Positions 8,173-19,701 of a stretch of DNA of 20,322 bases are shown here, piece by piece. The notes beneath the pieces were generated by a model. It saw nothing but the letters and a program-made list of their open reading frames with translations. It had not been told where the DNA came from and ran no database searches. Every line of letters starts with the position of its first letter. Positions within the stretch are counted from its first letter, which is position 1. Both the position numbers and the translations under genes were made by a program. Location: positions 7,798 through 28,119 of the forward strand of contig JAABOA010000077.1 of the NCBI GenBank assembly GCA_015680635.1. Reading direction: 5' to 3'. The stretch comes from Lunasporangiospora selenospora (lineage: Eukaryota; Mortierellomycota; Mortierellomycetes; Mortierellales; Mortierellaceae).

Positions 8173-11100
8173 ATGGAAGGGTCACTTGTGGACTTAAATG
8201 ATCAGCAAAAGGCGCGGATATCGTCGTTCCTGTCGCTGGAAGCTGAAGAACTCACGCAATTACTACAACAACTTCACGGTGGATCTCAGCCCACTACAGT
8301 CGCTCGGAAGCTAATCCAACAACTAGACGAAAAGACCTTGCAGATCGCCTCAGAAAAATGGGAAGAGCAAGCAAAGGAAGCGCAGGCAACACTTGCCACA
8401 GAAAGGATCAACTTTGGTGAGAGATGGCAAATGATGGATGAATGGTACTGAAACAACTAGTTCCCGTGACAACTTTGATTCTTACCCGATCCTATTATTG
8501 CTTTGTACCTCTTCGCTGTGACGACAATAATCTCTGATAGAACAACGACTCCAACAAAACGAGACCAAATTCAATGTGTTCAAAACTCAGCTCACGGCGA
8601 CGAAGCAAAAACTTCAGGTGACAACTAAGGAATTGCAGGATACAGGTGTGTGCTCTTTACTAATGGAATTCAGACTGGGAGTTTACGCGCTCCTATCCCC
8701 TTTACACCGGCTGGGTTTATCAGAGCATTGACAAAGACTTTTTGATCCTTCTTGGCCCTGTGCTTTTCTTTTCACCACAGCCACAAAGACTGCCGAGTTG
8801 GAGGCCAAGCTTTCGATGCAACAGAGCGGGACCCTGCATACCTCAGTAGAAATAGAGGCACTCAAGGCACGAGTCGATACCCTTGAAACAGAAAAGCGAG
8901 AAGCTCTTGCCACTCTTGACCGCAAAATCAGTGAATTGGATCAAGCAAACGAGGATTACCAGGCCATGTCCAACAGGTATCAGGACATTAAGAAAGAATC
9001 CTCAAAGTTCGAGTCCGAGTCTCGTGAAGCCAAGGCCTCCGAAGTGTCGCTAAAGGTATGTCATTCCGGAGTTGTAGCCATCCTTGTGTCAGGATTGCCA
9101 AAAGAGAGTGGGGGAAAGTATAATGTACTAATTTCGTTTAATCCCGTCCATCTATACCCCTTTTTTCAAGCTTCAAAAACAAGCCGTGGAACAGGAACTT
9201 GAGCTTCTGAAGCAACAGCAAACCTGGGCAATGTCAGAGTTGGAGGCAAAATCAAATGAACTGAGTTCCTATCGGTCCGAAAAGGTAGCTCAAATTCTTC
9301 AGTTGAAGGCTGACTTGGATCAGGCACGTTTGGATGGCACTGCCTCTAGCCAGTCGAATACTGCTCTCCAGAGACGACTCAAGGACCTCCAAGACAAACA
9401 TGAAGAGGTTATTCAAAAGAGCAAGGAGCTTCAGGACCAAAACGTCGTGCAGGAGGAACAATTCCGTGTCGAAATGGAAACCCAGCGACGTCTTGGCGAG
9501 CTCTGGGAACGAGCCGCATCCGAGAGCAAAACACGTGTTGCAGATCTTGAACGTAAGTCTCGGTCAACTTAACTTCTGATTGGTGTCAACCGATGAACTT
9601 TTATTTATGGGGACAATGCCGTCGTACATTCAAGTATAGGCTAACTTTGTGTATTGCGACATATTTAGTGTCATTGGATGACATGCAGCGGACCATTGCA
9701 ACAAAGGATGAAGACTACCAGAGGAATGTGTCTGAGGCAAGTTTCCAGTTGTGAAGATTGTTATCGTTATATACGTGATTCGCACATTTTATACTAATGT
9801 ACTTACTGTTGCTCGCGTGACGCATAATAGCTGTCCGAGTCGAAGGTTCAGCTCCAGGTCAGCTTGGAAAAAGTAACTGTCCAAGTCGGACAGCTCAAGG
9901 AGGAACGTGAACGTACCGACGAATTGTTGACTAAAGCAGGACTTGTTGAATCTGACGGCTCTCCAATGGTCAATCTTGGAAAAGTACGAACTGATTGTCG
10001 ACGATGGCTGTATGTGTTAAAAAAGAAGAACTGTGGATGTATTTTGAGCTCATCGCTAAACGAAACTCTTTGGAATTTTATTAGTTGGGCGTCTTGTCAC
10101 CAACTGCTGCTATTGCTGCACGCCTGCAAACCTCGGGAATGTCGCTTACTCAGGTTGTAAGTTCTTCAGAGTGGATTTGACCTTTTGGCTGTTCATTATT
10201 TTTGAAAGGCTTGGACTTTGCAAACAGATTATTAACTCGAGAAAGAAAAATAGTACTCTCGCTACATGGAACTTCAAGCTGAGCATACCCGACTTAAATC
10301 AGATAATGCAGAACTCCAAGAGTGCATGAACGAGATCGTCAAGGATCTCTCCAATAGTGTATGTTTAATAGTGTGGAACGGGTTTTGCCATGGTAGACTC
10401 TATAACTACAATTGGATTGTAGACTTACAGAGATTTAACTTGCATTCCTCTAGGCCCCTCTTATTCGTGACCAGCAATTGGAGTACCAGCGTATGCAAAA
10501 ACATGCTGAGGAACTTTCCGCTCAACTTGAGGAGATTTCCATGGAGAAGGAAAGGATTGCTCTTGGGGCAAAGGAAGCTCTGGCTCAATTGGATGGAGTA
10601 GTGAAGGAGCGCGACATGCTGCACAAGGAGAACCAGGACCTTGATCGTCAGGTCCAGAATTTACTCTGGCGACTCAAGGCACCCAATGCACCCCAATCGC
10701 TAGCACCTGCATCAACTCTCAATCAATCCACATCACCCACAACTGATGCGGAGAAGGTCATTGACGACCACTTGGTGATTTTCTCTAATATTCAGGAGCT
10801 GCAGCAACAAAACAAGAAGCTTCGCGAAGTCGCTCGTCAACTTAGTCAAGAGCGCGAGGCTGCTGAAGGTGAACAGGCACAGGCAAGGAAGAAGGAAGAG
10901 CAGGAGGTTATTGAGGAAGCCGAGCGACTTATTGAAGGCATGCGACACGAGATTGGAAACAAGGATCTTCAGATTTCGAGCTACAAGAGCGAGATCGAGA
11001 TGATGCGTCGTATCCTCAAGACCTCTAATATTCGTCATAGCTCTGTCTCCACACCCGAGCCTGTGAAACCCGACAACATTAATCGACCTAACGAGGAAGC

Positions 11101-14100
11101 GGAGAAGATGCCTAATAATAGCGACTCGGAGTACGCAAAGGTGCTGGCAGAGCTCCAGAAGAGCTTTGATGCCTACAGGACTGAGACTTCGATCGATAAC
11201 AAGCTGTTGAAGGATCAGCTTTCACAAGCCCAAGCAGACAACTCGGATTATCGGGTTCAGATTGGTCGATCCAAGACTCAGGTCGAAGTGCTCAATGAGC
11301 GTTACCAGCTTTTGGTTGAGAACAGCACTCATCAGTCTACAGAGATGACAGAGCTCAGGAAACGATGCACAGTCCTTCAGGAAGCTGCTACACGCCATGA
11401 GATTGCCAACCAGAAACTGTCTTCGGATCTGTTCAGTGAGCGGGACACAGCATCGAGGCTCAACTCTGAGATCAGCAATTTGAAGGCGGAGAAGGCCATG
11501 TGGAAGTCGTTCGAAACACGATTGTTGGAGGAGAACCAGGCTTTGGTCAAGGAGAAGGGTCATCTGAACGATCTCTTGCGAACTGTGCAGAGCATGACTA
11601 ATGAGATCGAGAGAGGAAGCGAGCAGACTAAGCGCCGACTTGAAGGCAATCTCGCGAGCAAGGAGCAAGAGGTAGACACTCTCAAGGAGAAGCTCAAGGA
11701 AGAGGTTGACTCGGGCAAGCGCATGCGTGACCGTAGGGACATGGAGGCTAAGGAGTGGCAAGGAAAGATTGACACCCTCACCTCAGAGTACCAGACCTCT
11801 CGGGAAGCGCTTATCGCCGCCAGAACTTCCTTGGAGCACACCAATGCCAAGGTGGATGATCTCACAAAGCAGATCAAGAATCGTGAGGAACAGCTTGCCA
11901 TCTATCAGCAGAAGCCAGCTGGAGCAAACACCACGGAGGCAACTGTTGAGGAGCAGCTCCAAGCTCAGGTTGCACAGCTGCGTATTGAGCTTGCTCGCCG
12001 CCAAGAGGAGGCTGAGACTGCTCGCCAGCATATTGCTCAGTTCCAAGCGATTAGTCAGACAAATGAGGATCGTCTGGCAGAGATGACAACTACCTTTGAG
12101 GAGTTTAAGAAGGAGCACGAAAAGCAGATAGGAGAGAGCACACAAACCATCAAGTCACTCGAATCCAAGCTTACCAGTGCCGAGGAGCGAGCTCATAACG
12201 CAGCCACAAACCTGATCGAGACGCAGAACAAGGCGGACGAGGAGCGCGACCTCTGGAAGAAGGAGAAGGAGGGTCTGGAGGCGAAACTGCGTCATCTTGA
12301 AAAGATTGAAACTCAATTGGAATCGATCGAGGCACAATTCCGTCGGGATATTCGTACTCAGGCTGCCGCTGCAAAGGAAGCGCATGAGAATTACGAGCGG
12401 GAACTCCTGAATCATGCCCGGGATATGGAGACTCTATCCAAGGTCAAGAAGAACAATGCGAACCTCAAATCGGAGCTTGATGAGGCAAGAGCCTCTTCAG
12501 AGAGTGCTATTGCCAACCTCAGTGCGGCGGAACTTTCTTGGGAGAGCCAAAAGACTGTCCTTCAAAAGAACCTGGCTGAGGTTGAGAAACGCTGCTCTGA
12601 GCTTAAGGAGCAGAACGACAAGCTCCATAAGCATTTGGAGGATGTCAGTGCTCAGGCATTATCGATTCAACAGCGCATGAATGCACCATTGCCCAATGTT
12701 GAGTCTGAGGAGGGTTCGACGTCCGAGAATGCAGCAACTCCTACCAGCGGCACTGCAGAACACAAGATGGCGGAGCTCCGAGATGTCATTCGATATGTTC
12801 GTCGCGAGAAGGACATTCTGGAGTGTCAGCACGAATTGAACCTCCAGGAATCACGTCGCCTGAAGCAGCAGCTTGAACAGACGACCCGATCATTGGAAGA
12901 AACACGCGTGTTGCTTTCCGGAGAGCGTGACAAGCACCAAGAGCTGGTTGCATCCAAGCAACAGCATGAGCAGCTTCTTGAAAAGGTCAGCCAACTGAAC
13001 TTGCTGCGTGAGAGTAACACTCTTCTTAGGAGTGAGAATGAGAAGCTCCATAAGCGTGTGCTCAGGTTGGAGGAAACTGGACGCGATCTGCAACAGCGAA
13101 TGGGTCCATTGAGGGACCAAGTCCGCGAGTTGACGGCAGATTTGGAGCTCAGCAAGGAAGAGCTCAAGCAGGTTGGTGAAGATAGAGATCGATGGAGGAC
13201 TCGTACCGTGGAAATTATGGCCAAGCACGATCGTATTGATCCAACAGAATTCCAGGAACTCAAGGATGCAGTGGAGAGGTATAAGGTTGAAGTGGCAGAG
13301 AAGGACACGTCCATCGGTACGCTCAATACCGAAAAGACTGATCTGGAAGAAAAGGTCAAGGATGTGGCCCAGAGGCTCCGACAGGCATCTGTTCATGCTC
13401 AGGCTTGGCGCAAGAGACACATTGATGAAGTCGCCAAGCTTGAGGCCATTCAGAAGGAGTTTGACGAGTCGAAGGCACGGATTGTGGAACTTGAAAAGAA
13501 TATTCAGGAAGCTACCAGCAAGACCACCGTCAGCGAAGCCCTTCTGCGCGAAAAGGATAATCTTCAAAAGAATCTGGAGGCGCTTCAAAAGACAAAGGAC
13601 TAACCCAGCTTTATCAACTTTTATTGTGGTAACATTAGTCGAGACTTCAACAAAGTATTGAGCGTAACAAGTTGCTAGTCAAGAGAGTGGTAAGATATTG
13701 CTATTCCCTTTTTTTTTTTACCATAGCTGCTCGCAGGCCATCAATGGATCACGATTAACATGAACAAACCTCCTTTACACCTGCCCAACGGAAATTGTAG
13801 AAGGATATGGATGCAAACGCTAATGCATCGGCGTCAACAACCGCTACGGATACACAGGCGGCTATCGATGCAGCTGTCAAGGCAAAGGAGGAAGAACTAG
13901 AGAAGAAGTATGCTGCAGCTCAGGCAACTGCTGCAGCTCAGGCAACTGCTGCGGCTCAGGCAACTGCTGCAACCTCAGTAAGCTCTGCAGAGATTGAAGC
14001 ACGAATTGAGGCAGAGAAGCAAAAGTTGACAACAGAACTTGATGAAAAGTACCAAAACAGTATCAAGGCCATCCAAAACATGAATGAGATGCGTCAAAAA

Positions 14101-15696
14101 CTGAAGTTGCAGAGCAAAGAAAAGGAAATTCAACAGCTCAAGAATCAACTGTCAAGCCTCGACCCGAGTGGTGGAGCCCAGGCCTCGGCGGATACTCCAC
14201 CAAAACCTGCGTCCCCAGCGCTGTCAACTGCTGCGCCCACTTTTGTTCCGCAAGGTGGAGCTTCGCCTGTTCGTGTCGCAAGAACCGAGAGTGGCTCGCC
14301 TTCCTTGTCGCCTGGTATTATTGCGGGCGCTGCCCGTTTGCCACCCCGACCCACTCCTGGCCAGAACCGGAGGCCAAACATGGGAGCTCGTGTCCCACCC
14401 CCAGCAGCCAACACTCCAAACGTAGCTACGGCAGCCACGCCAGCTACGGCGCCGACACCGGCGACTGCAACTGCGACTGCGACACCAGCAGCTGCAACGC
14501 CAGCGGTCACTGCACCGACAGCTGCAACACCCGCCGCTCCTGTGCCAACCTCTGAGCCCACTACTGCAACTTCTGCAGCACCAGCTCAGCCAGGTGGACG
14601 ACTTATCATCAAACGTCGCAGAGGGGACGAACTACCAGGTGACATTCCAAAACCCCCCTCTAATACCCCAACAGATGCCCCAAGTGCCACTGCAGCTGCA
14701 GGATCGAACAGCCCATCTTTAGGATCAAATCCAACGGACAACTCCTCGGTTCCAATGGCCATTAAGCGACAACGGCCTCTTCCTGTTGTGGAAGGGGTCG
14801 CAGCCCCAGCCAATTCACAAGAGACCCGATCCCCCGCAGTGACGATCCAACGGACAAGACATGCAGCGTTGTCGGGATCACTCGAGACCACTTCTGCATC
14901 GCCACCTACAGGTACCCCTGCAACAGCTACTCCCTCCACTTCTGTTACAGAGGAGGCATCGGTTACTACTACATCTACAACAACCGTGGAGACTGTTGTG
15001 GCGACGGACTCGGGTGTCGCCAAGGAAGTGCACCATGGTTTGAAGCGTCGCCATGAATCAACCGAGGTGACAATGCAGGAGCATATTGCAATTGTTTCGA
15101 CACCAGGACCCACTGACCTTGAAGAACCTGAGGAAACACCTGTAGTGGTAGAGCCCTCGCAGGGAGACTCGGCTATGGATGTGGATGACGTGCCGCCTGT
15201 GAAGAGGATACGTCCAAGCAGCCATGTAGAGATTACGGACGTCTCAGACGAAAGCTCGCTTCCTGTCCTAGGGGAGGAAAGTGCAGCCCCGACGACACCT
15301 GGAAACCTGATGGATGTGGAAGAGGGAGAAGTGGCAGAAGTTGCTGAGGAAGACTCTGTTGAGGCAGCTGGCACAGGTTCGGCTGACTCTGAGGAGCTGG
15401 CGATCTTCACAGATGACTCTGGCGAACAAGAGCAGCAGCAGCAAGACGAGACGACAGCACATGCTGCCAGTGGAGAGATTGGATTGGTGGAGGACGAGTT
15501 GGAGGAAGGAGAGGCAGAAGGTCTGGATGCGACTTTTGGTACCCCTGGCCCGAGTGGAGACATTGGAGGAGAGGACGATGTGGAAGTACACACGCCGCTG
15601 GGACATGTAGAAGAGGAGACTGAGCATGAGGCTGAGTTAGATGAGCACCGGGGAACGCATACTGAGGATGCAGAGGGCGGCGAGCCAACCGCATAG
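8173..15696 (+). CDS. MLP1: Nuclear-basket nucleoporin TPR/MLP1 family (11 exons, one doubtful junction)
   Basis: Filamentous coiled-coil protein of the nuclear pore basket, which in the family acts in mRNA export surveillance, SUMO protease anchoring and checkpoint-protein docking. Exons: 8173-8416, 8541-8645, 8781-9055, 9171-9552, 9669-9736, 9831-9983, 10085-10156, 10254-10358, 10454-13597, 13639-13689, 13801-15696. All phases agree, giving about 2,164 residues, close to human TPR. Exon 7 carries the family signature (LSPTAAIAARLQTSGMSLTQ, residues 413-432), followed by VYSRYMELQ and the conserved APLIRDQQLEYQRMQ region. Residues up to about 1,650 are almost continuous coiled coil. The tail is Ala/Thr/Pro-rich, then acidic, as in TPR. 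The start is a GCCATGG context. Intron 9737-9830 is GC-AG. The exon 9 to 10 junction has no GT donor: frame 2 reaches TAA at 13601-13603, which alone would give a 1,518-residue product without the tail. Confidence 0.88.
9737..9830 (+). other. GC-AG intron in the TPR/MLP1 gene
   Basis: The flanking exons join in phase 0 only if the intron begins with GCAAGT at 9737 (exon end GAG, so AG|GCAAGT) and ends with AATAG at 9830. The nearby GT dinucleotides give the wrong phase or follow a TGA. AG|GCAAGT is the usual form of this minor donor class. Confidence 0.85.
13598..13638 (+). other. Unresolved exon 9/10 junction of TPR/MLP1
   Basis: Exon 9 reads as good coiled coil up to KTKD and then meets TAA (13601-13603). 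Exon 10 (13639-13689, TCG to GTG) is clear from its coiled-coil reading RLQQSIERNKLLVKRV, its TTAG acceptor and its GTAAGA donor. To keep phase the intervening piece would have to start at 13598 with GACTAA, 41 nt long, against 94-135 nt for the other introns. GTCAGC at 13529 is the only phase-0 GT nearby and is a poor donor that would discard 23 coding-like codons. Confidence 0.6.
13912..13965 (+). repeat. 18-bp in-frame tandem repeat (AAAQAT x3)
   Basis: Three copies of GCTGCAGCTCAGGCAACT, the third with one change, encode AAAQAT repeats at the start of the last TPR exon. A partial fourth copy follows. Length variation between strains is likely. Confidence 0.9.
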
Positions 15697-16113
15697 AGTG
15701 CGGTGCCCTTTCTGCCCGGAAAAAAAGAAAAGAAAGAACTGAATAATAATAATAAATAAATAAAAAAAGAGGTGCCGACGCTTTTTCCTCCCATAAAGTC
15801 TTGAGACGCGCCTTGTGGCCGCATATACGCACCAAAGTCAGGTTCATTAGCAGCCTGTTGGTCTGCAGGAGTGAATAGATTCCAGCGTCTGGTTCATCCT
15901 AGACCACAAAGGAGATAGACAAGAGAAGACGTTGGCTCCGTGCACGGTGCTTGCCCGTTGTCAGAAGCAGCATCGCTCGTGTCATTCAGTGATTTGCCAT
16001 TCACATTGGCTGCTCTTTGCCTCCGCCTTTTCATTCTCCATCCATTCCGGCATCCCCTTTCCTCACCTCATATCCACTGCACCTTTTCCGTCGTACCCTC
16101 ATCAATAACGACT
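15697..16113. other. Compact intergenic region between TPR and the kinase
   Basis: It contains the TPR polyadenylation signals at about 15742-15765 and, from about 16010, a pyrimidine-rich leader for the kinase gene. The plus frame entering the kinase is open from 15940 and could add 58 N-terminal residues, but its composition is that of a leader. Confidence 0.55.
15751..15756 (+). terminator. Polyadenylation signal of the TPR/MLP1 gene
   Basis: AATAAA lies 55 bases after the TAG stop, within an AATAAT/AATAAA-rich run from 15742 to 15765. Confidence 0.6.
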
Positions 16114-19100
16114 ATGGCCAAGGCTACCGTAACACCCCTGGCATCAGCACTCTCCTCACCCACCCCTATACCCCATACGCGATATGAGTCGCCAAGACGA
16201 GCTGACTGTGACAACAGTACTAATAGCGGCCAGACGGGCCGACGGTGGCTAGAAGGAGCCGCGCCTGGTCTTTCGCGAACAGATCATCGCGACTGTTTGC
16301 AGCGCCCATTCCCAACATCGTGGCCACAGTCACGTCCTCCCCTCCTACTCTCCCCAGGGGCCCTGTCGGTTCAGGGCCAAGTGAGTGAAGCAATGATGTC
16401 GGAGGAAGATGAGAGGATAGAGGTACTGCAGGACCTGGAGAATGGAGGAGATCTCGATGATGCTCTCGAACGCGCCTTGTGTAGCCTACAACATGCACAG
16501 GCCTTGTCGCAACCTGGTCTCTACGAATGCGAATACATGTTTGGGTATGAACATGACCACCCGCTAGACTATTCTTTTGCATATGCACGCACAAGCACAA
16601 ATGGAGCCGAGGTGGCTGAACAGGAACGCACACAAGAACTGCAAAGACTATTTAACGCTGAGTTGGGAAGTGAACTCAACACCCCACTCTCAACTAATAC
16701 TTGGGAATGTACTCGCCCTACCACAACAGCAGCGTCATCACCCAGACCTACCCCTGAGGCACAGTCACCTTTGTTACCTTCAGGTGATCCAAGACTATCT
16801 GCTCTCTACACTGTGATGCAGGAACCAACGGAAATGATAGAAAGTTCACTGCCACCATCACCGCTTCCGCCTCTACCTCTGCGCCCATCACCCTCGCCTT
16901 CGCCTTTATTACAGTCGTACCGTAGTTCTCCTCTCCAGGGACGAGGCGTTTTAGGTCCAAATCCAAAGTTGATTATGCCACAAACCCAGGAGTATCATCT
17001 GCGGGAAGAGGATATGCCCACCCCAGTCACACCTCTCCCAAGCCTATCTTGTATATTCGAGCATGCTGCAGTTCAGGATGAAGCAGAGGATAGCCATAGC
17101 GGTCGAGTTTGTGACCAAGAGATTGAGGAGGATGAGGACGAAGAAACGTATGACGACGACCGTCTATTAGAACAAGATCACCAGCACCCGGAAAGGCCAA
17201 TACGCGAGAGCCAAATAGATCGACCTAGATGTCATTCTTTGGCCGCGCAGTCCTCTATTGCTGCTCCAGATCGTCCACAGTCTCGTCTCTTGGCTTCTAC
17301 GAAACAGCCACAAGATGTTAAAGGCAATTCAACCATTACTCCATCAGCAGCAACGCTTCGAAAGAGTCGCAGTGCTCATGTCTGTAGGTGGATGGATCCT
17401 TTCATATGTTTATCTTTCTTTTCTTGGAGACTACAGATGTCAAAACGTACTTTTCTATGGCCATATTAATGAATGAATATGACTTTTCTAGACTTTTTGG
17501 ACTACTATATCGACTTGCTAAGCTATCTAAAAAATAAGCGGGAGCGACTTCAAGAGTTCAAGAAGAGGCCGCAGTTGAGACGCGTACGTTCTCAAAAGAC
17601 TCTTGAATGGATGAAGAAGGGGGAGGAGGCAGATTCCCTTTATATCCTATTTTTTTCTACTTTGACTCTGATTCCTTCTCTATTCTTGCACGCTTATTCC
17701 TCTATAGTTATCAGCAGAGCAATCCAACAGTGCCTGGAAAGAATTCTCTTTACAGGAAACCAAAATACTCCGCCAGCGACGGACAAGGGCACGAGCGATC
17801 CAATTCCAGATCCTGACCCAAGTCGGCCAAGGTGGATTTGGTGAAGTCTTTTTAGCGCGCAAGACGGACACGAACGAACTGTGCGCATTGAAACGTATGT
17901 CGAAACGGCACCTTCATCTTCAGGATGAGGTTCAACATATTCTGACGGAGCGGGATGTTTTGACGGCGACTCGGTCCGAGTGGCATGTCAAGCTGTTGTA
18001 TTCGTTCCAGGATCGTGATCATGTTTATCTGGCGATGGAGTTTGTCCCCGGAGGTGATATCCGAACCATGTTGACAGCACGAGGTGTGCTCCGAGAGGAC
18101 GAGACACGGCTGTATTTTGCCGAGATGGTCTTGGCCATTGACGCGCTGCATCAACAAGGGTACATTCATCGGGATCTCAAACCAGAAAACTTTTTGATTG
18201 ACCGAACAGGACATATCAAACTGACCGACTTTGGGTTATCCAAGGGTCAATTGGCCGAGAGTCGGATCGCAGTGATGCAAGCAAAGTTGAACGAGGTCAA
18301 GAATAGTATGGAGCCGACGATGCCGACTTTGAGGCGATCCGGAGGGTCTTCCATACTGATGCCATTGACAACTCTACAGGGATTGGAGGGTGCTGAGAAT
18401 GTGTATTCTGGAACAGGTGCAGGATCGATGCTTCAAGGTCATTTGAAGCTGGGGGCAGGTGGCAGTTTCGCCAGCTTGAACGGGCTCTTGCATCGTTCCC
18501 CATCTCATCTTCTTTGGAACGGGTCCTCTTCATCACTTGTCCCGCTCGCGAATAACAGTTTGTTGAATCTACATGCCCAGGCACAGGGGGTGAACGCTAA
18601 TCAACCGGGATTGCAACAGCAACAACAGCAACAAACGGAACCTCACAGGAACGAGGGGATCCGTAGAGCATATTCGATTGTTGGGTCAGCAGATTATATG
18701 GCACCCGAGATCTTGGCTAGCAAAGGGTATGACTATGGAGTCGATTATTGGTCGTTGGGCTGTATTCTATTTGAATTTTTGAGTGGCTACAGTCCATTCC
18801 AGGCTGAGGATACTCGACAGACATGCGTGAATGTTTGGCATTGGTGGAAAGTGTTGAAAAGGCCAGTTTATGATACGGAGGAGAACCTTGAGTTCAATTT
18901 GACGGACGAAGCATGGGATCTAACTACAAAGTAAGTCGTCCCCTCCCCCCCCCTTGGTCGAGTTTACTTTAGGCCCGAGAAACTCTCGCAACATTTACTC
19001 ATTCGACCTTCCTTTTTAAAGATTGATAGCCGATAGAGAAGATCGGTACACAACCGTTCAACAGGTCAAGAGACATCCGTGGTTCAAGGGTCTGGATTGG

Positions 19101-19574
19101 AACAACCTCAGATCAATGGTAGTGTGTTATTTTACAGCCATCCACAGATTATGGCGTACTGGCTATTTTTGTTTAAACCAGGTCGAATTAATCCTCAAGG
19201 ACAAAACTGTTCGTAATGAATGCCGATAGGATACATTGTTTGTACCGGTGTTGTCTTCGCCGATAGACACAAGTTACTTTGATGACTTTTCAAACCCGGA
19301 AGATATGGCTGGATACCGAGATGTGATGTTGCGTCAAGCACAAGTTCATGATGCCGTCCTTGCAGCAGATGCTCGTAGTGGGAAGGGAGCCGAGGAGGGA
19401 CCATGCGGAGCTGAGCCGTTGTCGTTGGAAAGAAAAGGTCTTGGTCAAGGGGGAGAGGTCCTGAACCAGAGCAGTGGCGCCCTTCCTTACATCTTGCAGG
19501 CTCAAGAACCCTGGAAGGGGGCGTTTGTTGGATTCACTTTCCGACACCAACATCCACAGTCCATTATTGCATGA
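16114..19574 (+). CDS. SID2: Sid2/Dbf2-family NDR serine/threonine kinase (5 exons)
   Basis: Effector kinase of the septation initiation / mitotic exit network, expected to bind Mob1. Exons: 16114-17383, 17492-17583, 17708-18930, 19022-19118, 19230-19574; phases agree and give 1,008 residues, well over the roughly 570-610 of yeast Dbf2 and Sid2. The first 420 residues are disordered, Pro/Ser-rich and acidic. The Mob1-binding N-terminal segment starts at FLDYYIDLLSYL (425-436). The kinase domain has GQGGFGEV (494-501), catalytic K516, HRD 608-610, DFG 628-630 and APE 786-788. The activation-segment phosphosite is S777 (AYSIVGS). The C-terminal hydrophobic motif FVGFTFR gives T997. An insert of about 140 residues between DFG and S777 is Gly/Ser/Leu-rich with a Q7 run (757-763). 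The start at 16114 was chosen over the open frame from 15940 because upstream codons look like a CT-rich leader; 16396 is a later option. SID2 or DBF2 would both be fair names. Confidence 0.9.
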
Positions 19575-19633
19575 AAAAACGCAGTAACAAATTTTGAAAA
19601 CCAAGACGAAAATTCGCAAATATGTGACTGGTT

Positions 19634-19639
19634 AATAAA
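19634..19639 (+). terminator. Polyadenylation signal of the kinase gene
   Basis: AATAAA lies 60 bases past the TGA stop and just upstream of the U6 promoter. Confidence 0.55.
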
Positions 19640-19672
19640 TCCCATAATTTTCAAAGTCCCTGAAGAGGAGGG

Positions 19673-19680
19673 TATAAATA
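19673..19680 (+). promoter_or_regulatory. TATA box of the U6 snRNA gene
   Basis: TATAAATA sits at about -29 to -22 relative to the inferred U6 start at 19702, the usual position for a Pol III TATA element. I saw no B-box match downstream of the gene. Confidence 0.8.
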
Positions 19681-19701
19681 TCGCCCGAATTCATTGTACT
19701 G

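Noticed and set aside
12826-13588. Minus-strand frames of 177 and 232 codons inside TPR exon 9
   Set aside because: Leu/Ser-rich shadows of coiled-coil codons; the plus-strand frame is unmistakably Tpr/Mlp.
14586-15824. 412-codon open frame on the minus strand across the TPR tail
   Set aside because: It is a Ser/Val/Thr-rich mirror of the low-complexity Ala/Thr/Pro and acidic coding sequence on the plus strand, with no domain and no promoter.
15940-16113. 58-codon upstream extension of the kinase gene
   Set aside because: Open by chance in a pyrimidine-rich leader; composition changes at the ATG at 16114.
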